Shown: positions 1 to 9,641 of the stretch, one piece after another
How the letters are laid out: every line of letters begins with the position of its first letter
Position numbering within the stretch: the first letter of the stretch is position 1
Source: JBMYZL01 sp049610385
GTDB lineage: Bacteria > Bacteroidota > Bacteroidia > Flavobacteriales_D > Sanyastnellaceae
Direction: 5' to 3'
DNA: 37,027 bases
Assembly (NCBI GenBank): GCA_049610385.1
Contig: JBMYZL010000022.1
Coordinates: forward strand, 1 to 37,027
The notes under the pieces: generated by a model
Told to the model about the DNA's origin: nothing
The model's database searches: none
Seen by the model: the letters and a program-made list of their open reading frames with translations, nothing else
Made by a program: the position numbers and the translations under genes

Positions 1-611
<611 letters not shown>

Positions 612-690
612 AGGATGCGTTTTTCTACCAGTATGTTCTCATTTGTTGAGACAGGCCGGAATCGTCCGGAACAACTGCTTAACATCCAAT

Positions 691-797
<107 letters not shown>

Positions 798-800
798 CTT

Positions 801-827
801 AAGGGCCCCTTTTGGGGCCCTTTTTTT
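801..827 (+). terminator. Rho-independent terminator of the rRNA operon
   Basis: A perfect GC-rich stem (AAGGGCCCC, loop TTTT, GGGGCCCTT) is followed immediately by an uninterrupted run of T. It starts a few bases after the 5S 3' end and closes the rrn transcription unit before der. Confidence 0.95.
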
Positions 828-882
828 GTATATACATTTCATAGCGGCACTAAATTGTGCCTGTGAACAAGGTCATCTTCAA

Positions 883-2193
883 ATGAAAGATTTGGTGGCA
901 ATAGTGGGACGTCCCAACGTAGGTAAGTCGACCCTTTTCAATCGATTGACCGAAACGCGCGATGCCATTACCGATCCCACGAGCGGAACGACAAGGGACC
1001 GCAAGTATGGATGGGCGGAATGGACAGGAAGAGAATTCCAGGTAATCGATACCGGAGGTTGGATACGGAACAGTGAAGATGCTTTTGAAGCAGAAATCCG
1101 CAAGCAAGTGGAGTTGAGCTTGGAGGAGGCAGCCTTGATTTTGTTTGTGGTTGACGCCCAGACAGGGATTACCGATATTGACCAAGACATAGCCAGATTG
1201 ATTCGAAAGTCAGAAAAGCCCGTTGTTTTGATGGCCAACAAGGTGGATACGCCTGTTCATGAGGTACATGCGCATGAGTTTTACAACTTGGGTTTGGACA
1301 GCGAAGTGCATCCAGTTTCAGCAAGCAATGGACATGGCACAGGCGAGATGCTAGATGCATTGATAAGTCTGTTGCCAGAGCAAGGGGAGGAAAGGCAGGA
1401 GGAAGGTTTGCCAAGGTTTGCCATTGTGGGAAGACCCAATGTGGGTAAAAGCACCCTGATCAACACCTTGCTGGGAGAAGAGCGCAACATTGTGACTGAT
1501 GTGGCTGGAACCACGAGGGATAGCGTTCACACACGTTTCAATTTGTACGGATTCGATGTGGAATTGGTCGATACAGCTGGTCTCCGAAAACGGAAGCAGG
1601 TAGACGATCAATTGGAATTCTACAGTGCTTTGCGCACAATGAAGAGCATCAATGACAGTGACGTGTGCTTATTGTTAATTGATGCCCAACAAGGTATGGA
1701 GCGCCAGGATTTGCATATTTTTTGGCAGGTTGTGAGCAGCTACCGAGGGGTGATTGTCTTGGTTAACAAATGGGATGCGATTGAGAAAGACCATTCAACC
1801 ATGCAAAAAATGGAGAATGAAATCCGAGAACGGATTGCTCCGTTCTCGGACGTTCCCATCGTCTTCACATCGAATCAAACCAAGCAACGAATCCTGAAGG
1901 CTTTCGAAGAGGCCATGACTGTTTATCACAATCGCGCACAACACATTTCAACCAGTGAGTTGAATGAATTTTTGTTGCCTATTGTTGAAAACCAACCTCC
2001 ACCCATGTATAAGGGGAAAATGGTTCGCATCAAATATGTCACGCAAATCCAAAGCCAGACGCCTACTTTTGCATTTTACTGCAATCTTCCGCAGTACGTC
2101 AAGGAACCATACAAGCGTTTCTTGGAAAACCACATTCGAAATGCCTACAATTTTTCGGGTGTTACATTACGACTTTTCTTTAGAAAGAAGTAA
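883..2193 (+). CDS. der: Ribosome biogenesis GTPase Der (EngA)
   Basis: Der is a cytoplasmic GTPase needed for maturation of the 50S ribosomal subunit. The 436-residue protein has the defining tandem GTPase domains: P-loop GRPNVGKST at residues 9-17 and again at 183-191, specificity motifs NKVD (119-122) and NKWD (295-298), and a C-terminal KH-like domain from about 350. Length matches the family. The reading frame is open back to 643, through the 5S gene and its terminator, but the Met at 883 gives the canonical Der N-terminus right before the first P-loop, so it is chosen. It lies just downstream of the rrn terminator, so it probably has its own promoter. Its last 27 bases overlap the convergent SulP gene. 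Confidence 0.97.
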   Translation: MKDLVAIVGRPNVGKSTLFNRLTETRDAITDPTSGTTRDRKYGWAEWTGREFQVIDTGGWIRNSEDAFEAEIRKQVELSLEEAALILFVVDAQTGITDIDQDIARLIRKSEKPVVLMANKVDTPVHEVHAHEFYNLGLDSEVHPVSASNGHGTGEMLDALISLLPEQGEERQEEGLPRFAIVGRPNVGKSTLINTLLGEERNIVTDVAGTTRDSVHTRFNLYGFDVELVDTAGLRKRKQVDDQLEFYSALRTMKSINDSDVCLLLIDAQQGMERQDLHIFWQVVSSYRGVIVLVNKWDAIEKDHSTMQKMENEIRERIAPFSDVPIVFTSNQTKQRILKAFEEAMTVYHNRAQHISTSELNEFLLPIVENQPPPMYKGKMVRIKYVTQIQSQTPTFAFYCNLPQYVKEPYKRFLENHIRNAYNFSGVTLRLFFRKK

Positions 2194-3741
2194 GGCTTTC
2201 TTGAATGCCTTCAAGGGTTGATCTGCGCTTGTATCCAACTTGGGTGGATGGTATGAGAATTCAATGGAGTCCTGCTGGGCGCGTGTCTCAAAGTCAGAGA
2301 TGATGTCCTTGACATCCACGTCCATTTGACGAGCATTCGATGCATCCAAAACAAGGCGTCCACCTTTGGGAACAGCTGCCAAGGCCTCACGGATGCCGGC
2401 TTTGTGCAAGAATGTGACATCCGGTGGGAGCATCAAAGTGTAAGTCCCGGATTTGGGGTCCTGCTGATAATCTACAAATGGCCTGTTGTAGTGGTCGAGT
2501 AAAATGGCCACGATGGCTGCTACCAAACCAATGCCAATGCCCACCAGCAAGTCGGTGAAAATGATGCTGACGACCGTGATGACAAAGGGAACGAATTGCC
2601 GCTTTCCCAATTTCGCCATCTTCACAAATTGGGCAGGCTTGGCCAATTTGTAACCCACGACGAACAAAATAGCGGCCAAACTCGCTAACGGAATCATGGC
2701 CAATAAGTTTGGAATCAAAAGCACACTTAAAATCAAGAGAAACCCATGGATGATTGCACTCATCTTGGTCATGCCACCGCTTTGGATATTTGCTGAACTG
2801 CGGACGATGACCTGGGTGACGGGCAATCCCCCAATCAGTCCACTGAGGGTGTTGCCTACACCTTGTGCGACGAGTTCTCGGTTGGTCGGTGTGACGCGTT
2901 TGTGAGGATCCAATTTATCTGTAGCCTCTACGCAAAGAAGGGTTTCGAGGCTGGCGACAATGGCAATGGTGAATCCAAGAAGCAGAACGTCGGAGGACAA
3001 TGCCATGGAAAAGTCAGGAAACCGAAGAATCGAAGTCACGCCATCCGTCATCTCAGGCAAGGTCACGAGGTGGTCTTCGGAAAGTTTCCATGCGCCAGAA
3101 GATCCAAAGTGTTGCAAAGCCACGCCTGACAGCACTGCAAGCAGGGATCCGGGCAAGAGCCTTGACCATGCTTGGGATTTCATCCATTTGGTTTCCCAAA
3201 GGAGCAAAATCGAAAGTGAAACCAAGGTGATCACTATGGCCAGGGGTTCAACGAAATTCAGAGCATGTGACAGTTCAGTGAAAGTGTTGTAACCATCCTG
3301 TTGCATGAATTCAAGATCCCCTTCTGGGTCGGAGTCATAGCCAAGAGCATGAGGAATTTGCTTCAAAAAAATAATGATGCCAATGGCCGTTAGCATGCCC
3401 TGGATGACTGCCGAAGGGAAATACAATCCGATGACTCCGGCACGCAATATGCCCAAAACGGCTTGTACAATGCCTGCGATGACAACGGCGCTCAAGAAAA
3501 TCTCAAAAGTGGGCAAACTTTCGATTCCGTTGAGTACAATTACCGCGAGGCCCGCTGCGGGTCCGGAGACGCCCAATGGAGAGTTGGAAATGGCTCCAAC
3601 CACAATTCCTCCGATGATGCCAGCAATCAATCCTGACATTGGTGGTGCACCAGAAGCTAGAGCGATGCCCAGGCACAGGGGCAAGGCAACCAAGAAAACG
3701 ACGATCGATGCAGGGATGTCCTGCTTCAAATGTTTGAACAT
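2167..3741 (-). CDS. SulP family anion transporter with STAS domain, probable bicarbonate transporter (BicA-like)
   Basis: This 524-residue inner-membrane protein has about a dozen hydrophobic segments followed by a cytoplasmic STAS-like domain (about residues 420-500). The N-terminal DIPASIVVFLVALPLCLGIA stretch and the NTLSGLIGGLPVT / VIVRSSANI region are typical of SulP. SulP members import sulfate, bicarbonate or other anions. The carbonic anhydrase two genes upstream points to bicarbonate rather than sulfate, which is inference. The frame is open to 3855, where a TTG would overlap the upstream stop codon, but the Met at 3741 starts exactly at the conserved family N-terminus. That leaves a 110-base leader containing two perfect hairpins. 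The 3' end overlaps convergent der by 27 bases. Confidence 0.92.
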   Translation of the reverse strand: MFKHLKQDIPASIVVFLVALPLCLGIALASGAPPMSGLIAGIIGGIVVGAISNSPLGVSGPAAGLAVIVLNGIESLPTFEIFLSAVVIAGIVQAVLGILRAGVIGLYFPSAVIQGMLTAIGIIIFLKQIPHALGYDSDPEGDLEFMQQDGYNTFTELSHALNFVEPLAIVITLVSLSILLLWETKWMKSQAWSRLLPGSLLAVLSGVALQHFGSSGAWKLSEDHLVTLPEMTDGVTSILRFPDFSMALSSDVLLLGFTIAIVASLETLLCVEATDKLDPHKRVTPTNRELVAQGVGNTLSGLIGGLPVTQVIVRSSANIQSGGMTKMSAIIHGFLLILSVLLIPNLLAMIPLASLAAILFVVGYKLAKPAQFVKMAKLGKRQFVPFVITVVSIIFTDLLVGIGIGLVAAIVAILLDHYNRPFVDYQQDPKSGTYTLMLPPDVTFLHKAGIREALAAVPKGGRLVLDASNARQMDVDVKDIISDFETRAQQDSIEFSYHPPKLDTSADQPLKAFKKALLLSKEKS

Positions 3742-3851
3742 GAATGAATGAAATGTACTCGGAATTGGTTTCCGAGAAATATGAAAAAATGAGCAAAAGA
3801 AGGGCCATTCTCCTGTCACGGAGAATTCAAATGGGATTGCTCCCTGAAAAA
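3742..3851 (-). promoter_or_regulatory. Structured leader of the SulP gene with two perfect inverted repeats
   Basis: In the gap between the small membrane protein gene and the SulP start, the minus strand holds ATTCTCC-N6-GGAGAAT (3826 to 3807) and CTCGGAA-N5-TTCCGAG (3776 to 3758), both perfect 7-base-pair stems. A T-rich stretch lies between them. The second hairpin ends 17 bases before the ATG. They could act as an attenuator, an RNA processing site or a translational control element for the transporter. The function is inferred from position only; no known riboswitch consensus was recognised. Confidence 0.45.
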
Positions 3852-4241
3852 TCAAATGTCTTCTGGGGGGTCATGCAGCTCTGCGATGAATCCCCTTGCA
3901 CTTTTGGCCAAAACCGATGCCCCTGTTTTCAAGGGATGGGTTTCGAACGCCTCAGGATAATGTGGAACCGAGAAATCCTCAGGCGAATCATCATCTTCTC
4001 CATCCTCGGCTTCTTGTGAATCTTCAACAGGCATCGGTAAGGATGCGTCAGGAAATCCATACCTCAGTCCCAAATCTGAGGTTGCAGGTTTCAAAACTGC
4101 CGAAGGCTCCATGGCGAGATGGTTCATCGACTTGCTCGTCACGAGCAAAGAGCCCACGCCGAAAATCAACAGCCACAGCCCACCGGTCAACAACAAGATG
4201 GTCTTCTCCACCCCTTTTCCCATTTCCCTCGGATTGTTCAC
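3852..4241 (-). CDS. Small single-pass membrane protein of unknown function in the carbonic anhydrase / SulP cassette
   Basis: A 129-residue protein that I do not recognise. After a short basic N-terminus there is one hydrophobic segment (about residues 13-34), then a linker and a strongly acidic stretch (around 72-90, rich in Glu and Asp), ending in a Pro/Glu-rich tail. The GTG start at 4241 overlaps the carbonic anhydrase stop codon (GTGA), a sign of translational coupling that supports this being a real gene. An internal ATG at 4223 is an alternative start that keeps the membrane segment. Its position between a carbonic anhydrase and a SulP transporter suggests an accessory role in anion/bicarbonate handling, such as tethering or regulation, but nothing in the sequence proves this. 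Confidence 0.7.
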   Translation of the reverse strand: MNNPREMGKGVEKTILLLTGGLWLLIFGVGSLLVTSKSMNHLAMEPSAVLKPATSDLGLRYGFPDASLPMPVEDSQEAEDGEDDDSPEDFSVPHYPEAFETHPLKTGASVLAKSARGFIAELHDPPEDI

Positions 4242-4903
4242 CAGCCGTTGGGAATGTTGCTAAAAACAACTTGTCCTTTGTCCACATGATAAACACCTCC
4301 GACGATGGCAATCTCTCCGTTCTTTTCCATTTCCGCCAAGGTTGAACTTTCTTTTCGAATGCGGTCGATCACTTGATTCACATTCACCTCCACGCAAGCG
4401 TTCAAATTTTCTGGAGAGGGTTCATCTCCACGGGATGTTTTGACTTGTTGTACTGCGGGTTGCAAACGATTGAGCAACCCCGTAATGTGCCCATGTTCCA
4501 CACCGTCCCATGCACCTCGAATGGCACCACACTGGCTGTGTCCCAAGACCACCAAAAGTTTCGATCCAGCAAATTTACAAGCATATTCAAGGCTTCCCAA
4601 CAAATCACCATTGACCGTGTTGCCCGCGACACGGGCCACGAACAAATCTCCGATGTTCGCATCGAATACCTCTTCGATCGGCGCTCTCGAATCAATGCAG
4701 CCGAGGACAGCCGCATATGGATACTGACCGCCAGCGGCATCTGCCAAAAGCTGAACTCGGTTTCTCGACAACTTGTCTCCTTTTTTGAAACGATTGTGTC
4801 CGTTTTTCAGCAATTCGAAGGCATCACGTGGCGATAGGCCTTGTTGAAAGGCTTGACTCACAGCCCCAGGAAGTGAGATGTAATCTTCAGTTTTAGCACG
4901 CAT
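4238..4903 (-). CDS. Beta-class carbonic anhydrase
   Basis: Catalyses reversible hydration of CO2 to bicarbonate in the cytoplasm; no signal peptide is visible. The 221-residue protein carries the beta-class active site: CIDSRAP with Cys69 as zinc ligand and the Asp71-Arg73 dyad, and GHSQCGA with zinc ligands His122 and Cys125. Length is normal for the family. It is the first gene of a minus-strand unit with the small membrane protein (4-base overlap) and the SulP transporter. A TATTTTTG element 17 bases upstream of the ATG is a good Bacteroidota -7 promoter, so the cassette is likely transcribed separately from the metF gene that ends 36 bases upstream. Confidence 0.96.
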   Translation of the reverse strand: MRAKTEDYISLPGAVSQAFQQGLSPRDAFELLKNGHNRFKKGDKLSRNRVQLLADAAGGQYPYAAVLGCIDSRAPIEEVFDANIGDLFVARVAGNTVNGDLLGSLEYACKFAGSKLLVVLGHSQCGAIRGAWDGVEHGHITGLLNRLQPAVQQVKTSRGDEPSPENLNACVEVNVNQVIDRIRKESSTLAEMEKNGEIAIVGGVYHVDKGQVVFSNIPNGW

Positions 4904-4920
4904 CTAACACAATATTTGGA

Positions 4921-4928
4921 CAAAAATA
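4921..4928 (-). promoter_or_regulatory. Candidate promoter (-7 element) of the carbonic anhydrase cassette
   Basis: The minus strand reads TATTTTTG, an exact match to the Bacteroidota -7 consensus TAnnTTTG, 17 bases before the carbonic anhydrase ATG. A TTG lies 12 bases further upstream, closer than the usual -33 spacing. The predicted leader is only about ten bases. Confidence 0.6.
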
Positions 4929-4939
4929 AGGCGGATCAT

Positions 4940-5893
4940 TCAAAAGACTGCTTTGGCGATGGTGGCCGTCGGTTCGGCCTTACCCATGGTATAGAAGTGC
5001 AAGGCAGGCACACCTGCGGCTTTGAGCTCTTTCGCTTGTTGAATGCACCAGGCGATGCCGATTTCTTTGGTTTCTTCCTTGTTGTTGGACGCTTCCACTG
5101 CTTGAACCAGGTCATCGGGCATGTTGACATGAAAATTCTGCGGCAACAATTGAAGTTGTGATTTTGTCGTCAAAGGTTTGAGACCAGGGATGATCGGAAC
5201 GTGAATGCCTTCTCTGCTGCAGGCGAGGACAAAATCGAAGTAAGCTTGGTTATCGAAGAACATTTGGGTCACGATGTATTCTGCCCCATCCTCTACTTTT
5301 CGCTTCAACCAACGCAAGTCACTGGCCATATTTGGCGCCTCAAAATGTTTCTCTGGATAACCAGCAACACCGATGCAAAAGTCTGTCTTATTGGAATTTT
5401 TGAGGTCTGGGTCCAGGTAGCGCCCGCGATTCATATCGGCCACTTGGTTCAGCAAATCCAAGGCATAAGCATGACCATCCGCTTCCGCTTTGAATCGACC
5501 TTCAGACCGGATGGGGTCGCCGCGTAACACCAAGACATTGTCCACTCCGACAAAATCCAAATCAATCAGCGCATTTTCCGTTTCCTCCTTTGAAAACCCT
5601 CCACAAATGATATGTGGGACAGCGTCCAAGTTGTATTTGTGGTTGATGGCAGAACAAATGCCCACAGTTCCCGGTCTTTTGCGAACGGTTCGTTTTTCCA
5701 GCAGACCGGGCTGCACCTCCCGAAAAACAAATTCTTCTCGATGATACGTCACATCTACAAAGGCAGGCTCATATGGCAGCAGTTTCTCGACCGTGCTGTG
5801 GATTTGGTTGATGTTCTCGCCTTTCAATGGCGGAAGCAATTCGAAGCTGAAGAGCGCACTCTTGGCCTCACTGAGGTGTTGTGTGATTTTCAT
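4940..5893 (-). CDS. metF: Methylenetetrahydrofolate reductase
   Basis: A flavoenzyme reducing 5,10-methylene-THF to 5-methyl-THF, the methyl donor for methionine synthase. The 317-residue protein shows the MTHFR TIM-barrel landmarks: FSFELLPP at 16-23 with the catalytic Glu18, LRGDP at 123-127, and the FFDN segment of the folate-binding part. Length is normal for bacterial MetF. Its ATG overlaps the stop codon of the metH C-terminal gene by four bases (ATGA), so it is the last gene of the SAM-riboswitch-controlled operon and is translated in step with its functional partner. Confidence 0.97.
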   Translation of the reverse strand: MKITQHLSEAKSALFSFELLPPLKGENINQIHSTVEKLLPYEPAFVDVTYHREEFVFREVQPGLLEKRTVRKRPGTVGICSAINHKYNLDAVPHIICGGFSKEETENALIDLDFVGVDNVLVLRGDPIRSEGRFKAEADGHAYALDLLNQVADMNRGRYLDPDLKNSNKTDFCIGVAGYPEKHFEAPNMASDLRWLKRKVEDGAEYIVTQMFFDNQAYFDFVLACSREGIHVPIIPGLKPLTTKSQLQLLPQNFHVNMPDDLVQAVEASNNKEETKEIGIAWCIQQAKELKAAGVPALHFYTMGKAEPTATIAKAVF

Positions 5894-8589
5894 TTTTTAT
5901 CCAAAAGATGGGTCGCTAGCCACCTGGCATCTTCTTCTCGAGTCATTTGCCGCCTTTCTGCGTGATCGCGCAATTGATCCTCATCAATCAACCCGACGCC
6001 TAAATATTGGGCTTCTGGGTGGGCAAAATAGTAGCCCGAAACCGAGGCAGCGGGTTGGATGGCCAGGGATTCGGTCAACGTCGCACCCGTGTGGCTTTCC
6101 ACGTTCAGGAGATCCCAAATGAGCTTTTTGTCCACATGATCTGGACATGCGGGATAGCCTGGTGCTGGACGAATTCCGCGATATTTTTCTTGAATCAGCT
6201 CCGCATTGGTCAAATGTTCATCTGGCGCAAATCCCCAATGTCTTTTGCGGATTTGCTCATGTAGCCATTCGGCAAAGGCTTCCGCCAGGCGATCTCCGAT
6301 GGCTTTCACCAAAATGGCTTCATAATCATTCCCATCTTTTGCATGAACATCTGCCCACTCATCGATGCCGATGATGCTGACGGCAAAACATCCAATGTGG
6401 TCGATTGGATTGTCCTCTTCATTGGGTGGCGAGATGAAATCGGACAATGCGCGTTGCTGACCATTTCGTTGTTCAACCTGTTGCCTGAGGAATTCGAAGG
6501 CACCCAAAGGCTCAGGGGCTTCGGCATCTGACCAAATGGACACCGTTTCAGGTTGCGTGCGTGCGGCTGGAAAAATGCCCCAAACACCTCTGGCCTGAAT
6601 CCGATTCGGTTGTCGCGCCATTTCATCCAGCATGGCCTCTGCATCGGAAAAAAGTTTTTGGGCCTCCAGTCCCACCACCTCATCCTTGAGAATGCGTGGG
6701 AAAGACCCCGCCAATCCCCATGAACGAAAAAATGGAGACCAGTCGATGTAGGGGCGCAGGGTCGGCAGGGCTACCGTGCCGGTCTTCTGCGCGCCGATTT
6801 GGTGGGGGATGGACAAGTTTGTGAAGTCCAACTTGGGTGCCTTTTGCCTGGCTTCTTCAAGTGACAAAAGGGACTTTGCAGCACGATCCTTGGCATACTG
6901 AATGCGAACCTTTTCGTAATCAGCTGCCACCTCATCGATGTAAGTTTTGCGTTGGGTTTGGGACAGCAAAGTCGACGCCACAGGGACGGCTCTCGAGGCG
7001 TCGTTCACATGGACGACAGGACCCTGTGCAAGCGGAGAAATTTTGACCGCTGTGTGAACCCGGGATGTGGTCGCACCTCCGATGAGCAGAGGTATGGACA
7101 TGTTGCGGGCTTTCATTTCAGAAACCACATCGCGCATTTCTTCCAGGGAAGGGGTAATCAATCCACTGAGGCCAATGATTTCAGCCCCTGCACGGATTGC
7201 CTCATCGAGAATTTTTTCCTTGGGCACCATCACGCCCAAGTCCACCACTTCAAATCCGTTGCAAGCCAACACCACCCCCACAATGTTTTTGCCGATGTCG
7301 TGCACATCGCCTTTGACAGTGGCAAGCACCACTTTACCAGCTCCTGAATGGGATGCACGGCCTTGGCGCCTCTCTTCTTCCATAAATGGGGTGAGGTAGG
7401 CGACCGCTTTTTTCATGACCCGCGCAGATTTCACCACTTGGGGAAGAAACATTTTCCCTTCTCCAAACAAATCCCCCACGGCATTCATTCCGCTCATCAA
7501 AGGACCTTCAATCACTTGAAGTGGGCTGCCCAATGCAAGTCGGGCTTCTTCTGCATCGGATTCGATGTATTCGGAGATGCCTCTGATCAGCGCATGGCTG
7601 ATGCGGCTTTCCAGAGGTTCTTCTCGCCATGCCAAATCGGCTCCGTTTACTTTTTTTTCATGACCCTTGACTTGGTCCGCAAAAGCCAACAACCTCTCTG
7701 TCGCATCCGCTCGGCGATCCAGCAGAACGTCTTCCACATGGGTCAAAAGTTCCGGTTGAATGTCATCATAGACCTCCAACAGTGCAGGGTTCACAATGCC
7801 CAAGTCCAACCCCGCTTGAATTCCATGAAAAAGAAAAGCAGAGTGCATCGCCTCGCGAACGGCTTGGTTGCCTCGAAAACTGAAACTCACATTCGAGACC
7901 CCTCCGGAGACGTGTGCTCCGGGCAAGTTGGTACGAATCCACCTCGTGGCTTCGAAAAAGTCAACCGCGTTTCTTCTGTGTTCGTCCATTCCTGTCGCGA
8001 CAGGAAAAACATTGGGGTCGAAGATGATGTCTTCAGCTGGAAATTCTGCCTGTTGGGTGAGCAATTCATAGGCCCGGCTGCAGATTTCGATGCGGCGTTC
8101 GAAAGTATCCGCTTGACCCTCCTCATCGAAGGCCATCACAACGGCGGCTGCACCATATCGTCGTATCATTTTGGCTTGCCTCAAAAACTCGGCTTCGCCT
8201 TCTTTCAGCGAGATGGAATTCACCACAGATTTGCCTTGAACCACTTGCAAACCGGCTTCGATGATGGACCATTTGGAGGAATCAATCATGATGGGAATCC
8301 GGGCGATATCGGGTTCTGCAGCGAGCAAATTCAGAAAGGTGACCATGGCCTTTTCACCATCAATCATGCCTTCATCCATGTTGACATCCAAGATCTGGGC
8401 TCCGCCTTCCACTTGTTCTCGGGCCACATCCAAGGCTTCGTCGTATTGTTCTTCGCGAATCAATCGGGCGAATTTTCGACTTCCGGTCACGTTTGTGCGC
8501 TCACCGATGTTGACGAAATTCGTCTCTGACGTCACAACCAATGGCTCCAAACCAGAAAGGCGCAAAGTGGCATTTTGTCGGTGTGACAT
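5890..8589 (-). CDS. metH: Cobalamin-dependent methionine synthase, C-terminal half (folate, B12 and activation domains)
   Basis: The 899-residue product carries the MetH modules missing from the gene upstream: the pterin-binding methyltetrahydrofolate domain (about 25-280), the four-helix cobalamin cap (about 325-410), the B12 domain with DVHDIGKN whose His (around residue 430) is the lower cobalt ligand, and the C-terminal SAM-dependent reactivation domain (about 560-895). It transfers the methyl group from methyl-THF via cobalamin to homocysteine, the latter bound by the partner subunit. The ATG at 8589 shares its A with the upstream TGA stop (TGATG); a GTG one codon earlier (8592) is also possible. 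In classical MetH both halves are one chain of about 1,200 residues. Both halves look intact here, so this is a stable split, not a frameshift. Confidence 0.95.
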   Translation of the reverse strand: MSHRQNATLRLSGLEPLVVTSETNFVNIGERTNVTGSRKFARLIREEQYDEALDVAREQVEGGAQILDVNMDEGMIDGEKAMVTFLNLLAAEPDIARIPIMIDSSKWSIIEAGLQVVQGKSVVNSISLKEGEAEFLRQAKMIRRYGAAAVVMAFDEEGQADTFERRIEICSRAYELLTQQAEFPAEDIIFDPNVFPVATGMDEHRRNAVDFFEATRWIRTNLPGAHVSGGVSNVSFSFRGNQAVREAMHSAFLFHGIQAGLDLGIVNPALLEVYDDIQPELLTHVEDVLLDRRADATERLLAFADQVKGHEKKVNGADLAWREEPLESRISHALIRGISEYIESDAEEARLALGSPLQVIEGPLMSGMNAVGDLFGEGKMFLPQVVKSARVMKKAVAYLTPFMEEERRQGRASHSGAGKVVLATVKGDVHDIGKNIVGVVLACNGFEVVDLGVMVPKEKILDEAIRAGAEIIGLSGLITPSLEEMRDVVSEMKARNMSIPLLIGGATTSRVHTAVKISPLAQGPVVHVNDASRAVPVASTLLSQTQRKTYIDEVAADYEKVRIQYAKDRAAKSLLSLEEARQKAPKLDFTNLSIPHQIGAQKTGTVALPTLRPYIDWSPFFRSWGLAGSFPRILKDEVVGLEAQKLFSDAEAMLDEMARQPNRIQARGVWGIFPAARTQPETVSIWSDAEAPEPLGAFEFLRQQVEQRNGQQRALSDFISPPNEEDNPIDHIGCFAVSIIGIDEWADVHAKDGNDYEAILVKAIGDRLAEAFAEWLHEQIRKRHWGFAPDEHLTNAELIQEKYRGIRPAPGYPACPDHVDKKLIWDLLNVESHTGATLTESLAIQPAASVSGYYFAHPEAQYLGVGLIDEDQLRDHAERRQMTREEDARWLATHLLDKK

Positions 8590-9629
8590 CACAAATTCAG
8601 GGTTTCAGGGATGGGACGAGGTGCATGCTGGGAAGCCATTTCAGCAATGGCGGCGATGTGCTCGGGCGTTGTGCCACAGCACCCCCCGATGATGTTCACC
8701 CATTGTTTGGCCAAAAAAGGCTCAACCGCCAGCGCCATGGCGGCCGGTGATTGGTCGTATTCTCCCATTTCATTCGGCAACCCTGCATTGGGATAAGCAC
8801 TCACGAGGCAGGGGGCTTCGCGTCCCATCACCTCCAAAAAGGGGGTGAGTTGTTGTGCACCCAAAGCACAATTGAGGCCGATGCTCAGCAACGGGGCATG
8901 GGACATCGATATGAGAAAAGCTTCTGTGGTTTGACCCGACAGGGTTCTCCCCGAGGCGTCGGTGATGGTGCCGGAAACCAAAATGGGAACGCGAAAATCA
9001 GCTTTTTCGAAAGCCTCTTCAATGCCGAACAAGGCGGCTTTCGCGTTCAAGGTGTCAAACACGGTTTCCACAAGTAGGACATCCGCGCCACCCGCCAACA
9101 ACCCCAAGGCTTGTTCTTGGTAGTTGGCCGATAAATCTCCAAAGGTCACCGCTCGGTAACCAGGGTTGTTGACATCCGGGGAAAGTGATGCGGTTCGGTT
9201 GGTTGGACCCAATGCTCCTGCCACAAACCGAGGTTTTTCAGGGGTTTCAACTCGCTCCGCTGCCTCTCGAGCCAAGGTCGCCGCGGCTTGATTGAGGGCG
9301 AACGTCTGATCAGAAAGTTGATAGTCGGCTTGCGCGATGGAAGTGGAACTGAAGGTATTGGTTTCAACCAAATCTGCGCCGGCAGCTAGATAAGCCAGAT
9401 GGATGTCTCGAATGATGTCGGGGCGTGTCAGAGAAAGCAAATCATTGTTTCCTTTCAATGGCTTTGGATGATTTGCGAATGGAAGGCCACGGAAGTCTGC
9501 TTCCGTCAATCCATGCCGTTGAATCATGGTGCCCATGGCGCCATCCAAAACCAAAATGCGATTGCCGAGCTGCTTGGTTAAGAGCGGGGTTCTTCGCCGC
9601 GCGCGTTCGGCCAGGGAGGACCAGTTCAT
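8589..9629 (-). CDS. metH: Methionine synthase, N-terminal homocysteine-binding half
   Basis: This 346-residue protein is the homocysteine S-methyltransferase barrel of MetH. It begins with the typical ILVLDGAMGTMIQ segment, and the zinc-ligand cysteines appear in GLNCALG and in the C-terminal GGCCGTTP motif. It activates homocysteine for methylation by the cobalamin subunit encoded immediately downstream (TGATG overlap). The frame stays open to 9725, but that extension would run through the end of the SAM riboswitch. The ATG at 9629 gives a normal family N-terminus and is preferred. It is first in the operon metH-N, metH-C, metF. Confidence 0.94.
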   Translation of the reverse strand: MNWSSLAERARRRTPLLTKQLGNRILVLDGAMGTMIQRHGLTEADFRGLPFANHPKPLKGNNDLLSLTRPDIIRDIHLAYLAAGADLVETNTFSSTSIAQADYQLSDQTFALNQAAATLAREAAERVETPEKPRFVAGALGPTNRTASLSPDVNNPGYRAVTFGDLSANYQEQALGLLAGGADVLLVETVFDTLNAKAALFGIEEAFEKADFRVPILVSGTITDASGRTLSGQTTEAFLISMSHAPLLSIGLNCALGAQQLTPFLEVMGREAPCLVSAYPNAGLPNEMGEYDQSPAAMALAVEPFLAKQWVNIIGGCCGTTPEHIAAIAEMASQHAPRPIPETLNL

Positions 9630-9641
9630 TGGATGTAGAAT

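Noticed and set aside
7348..8529. 393-codon open frame on the plus strand
   Set aside because: It is antisense to the whole middle of metH, whose minus-strand protein is unmistakable; the plus product has no recognisable domain.
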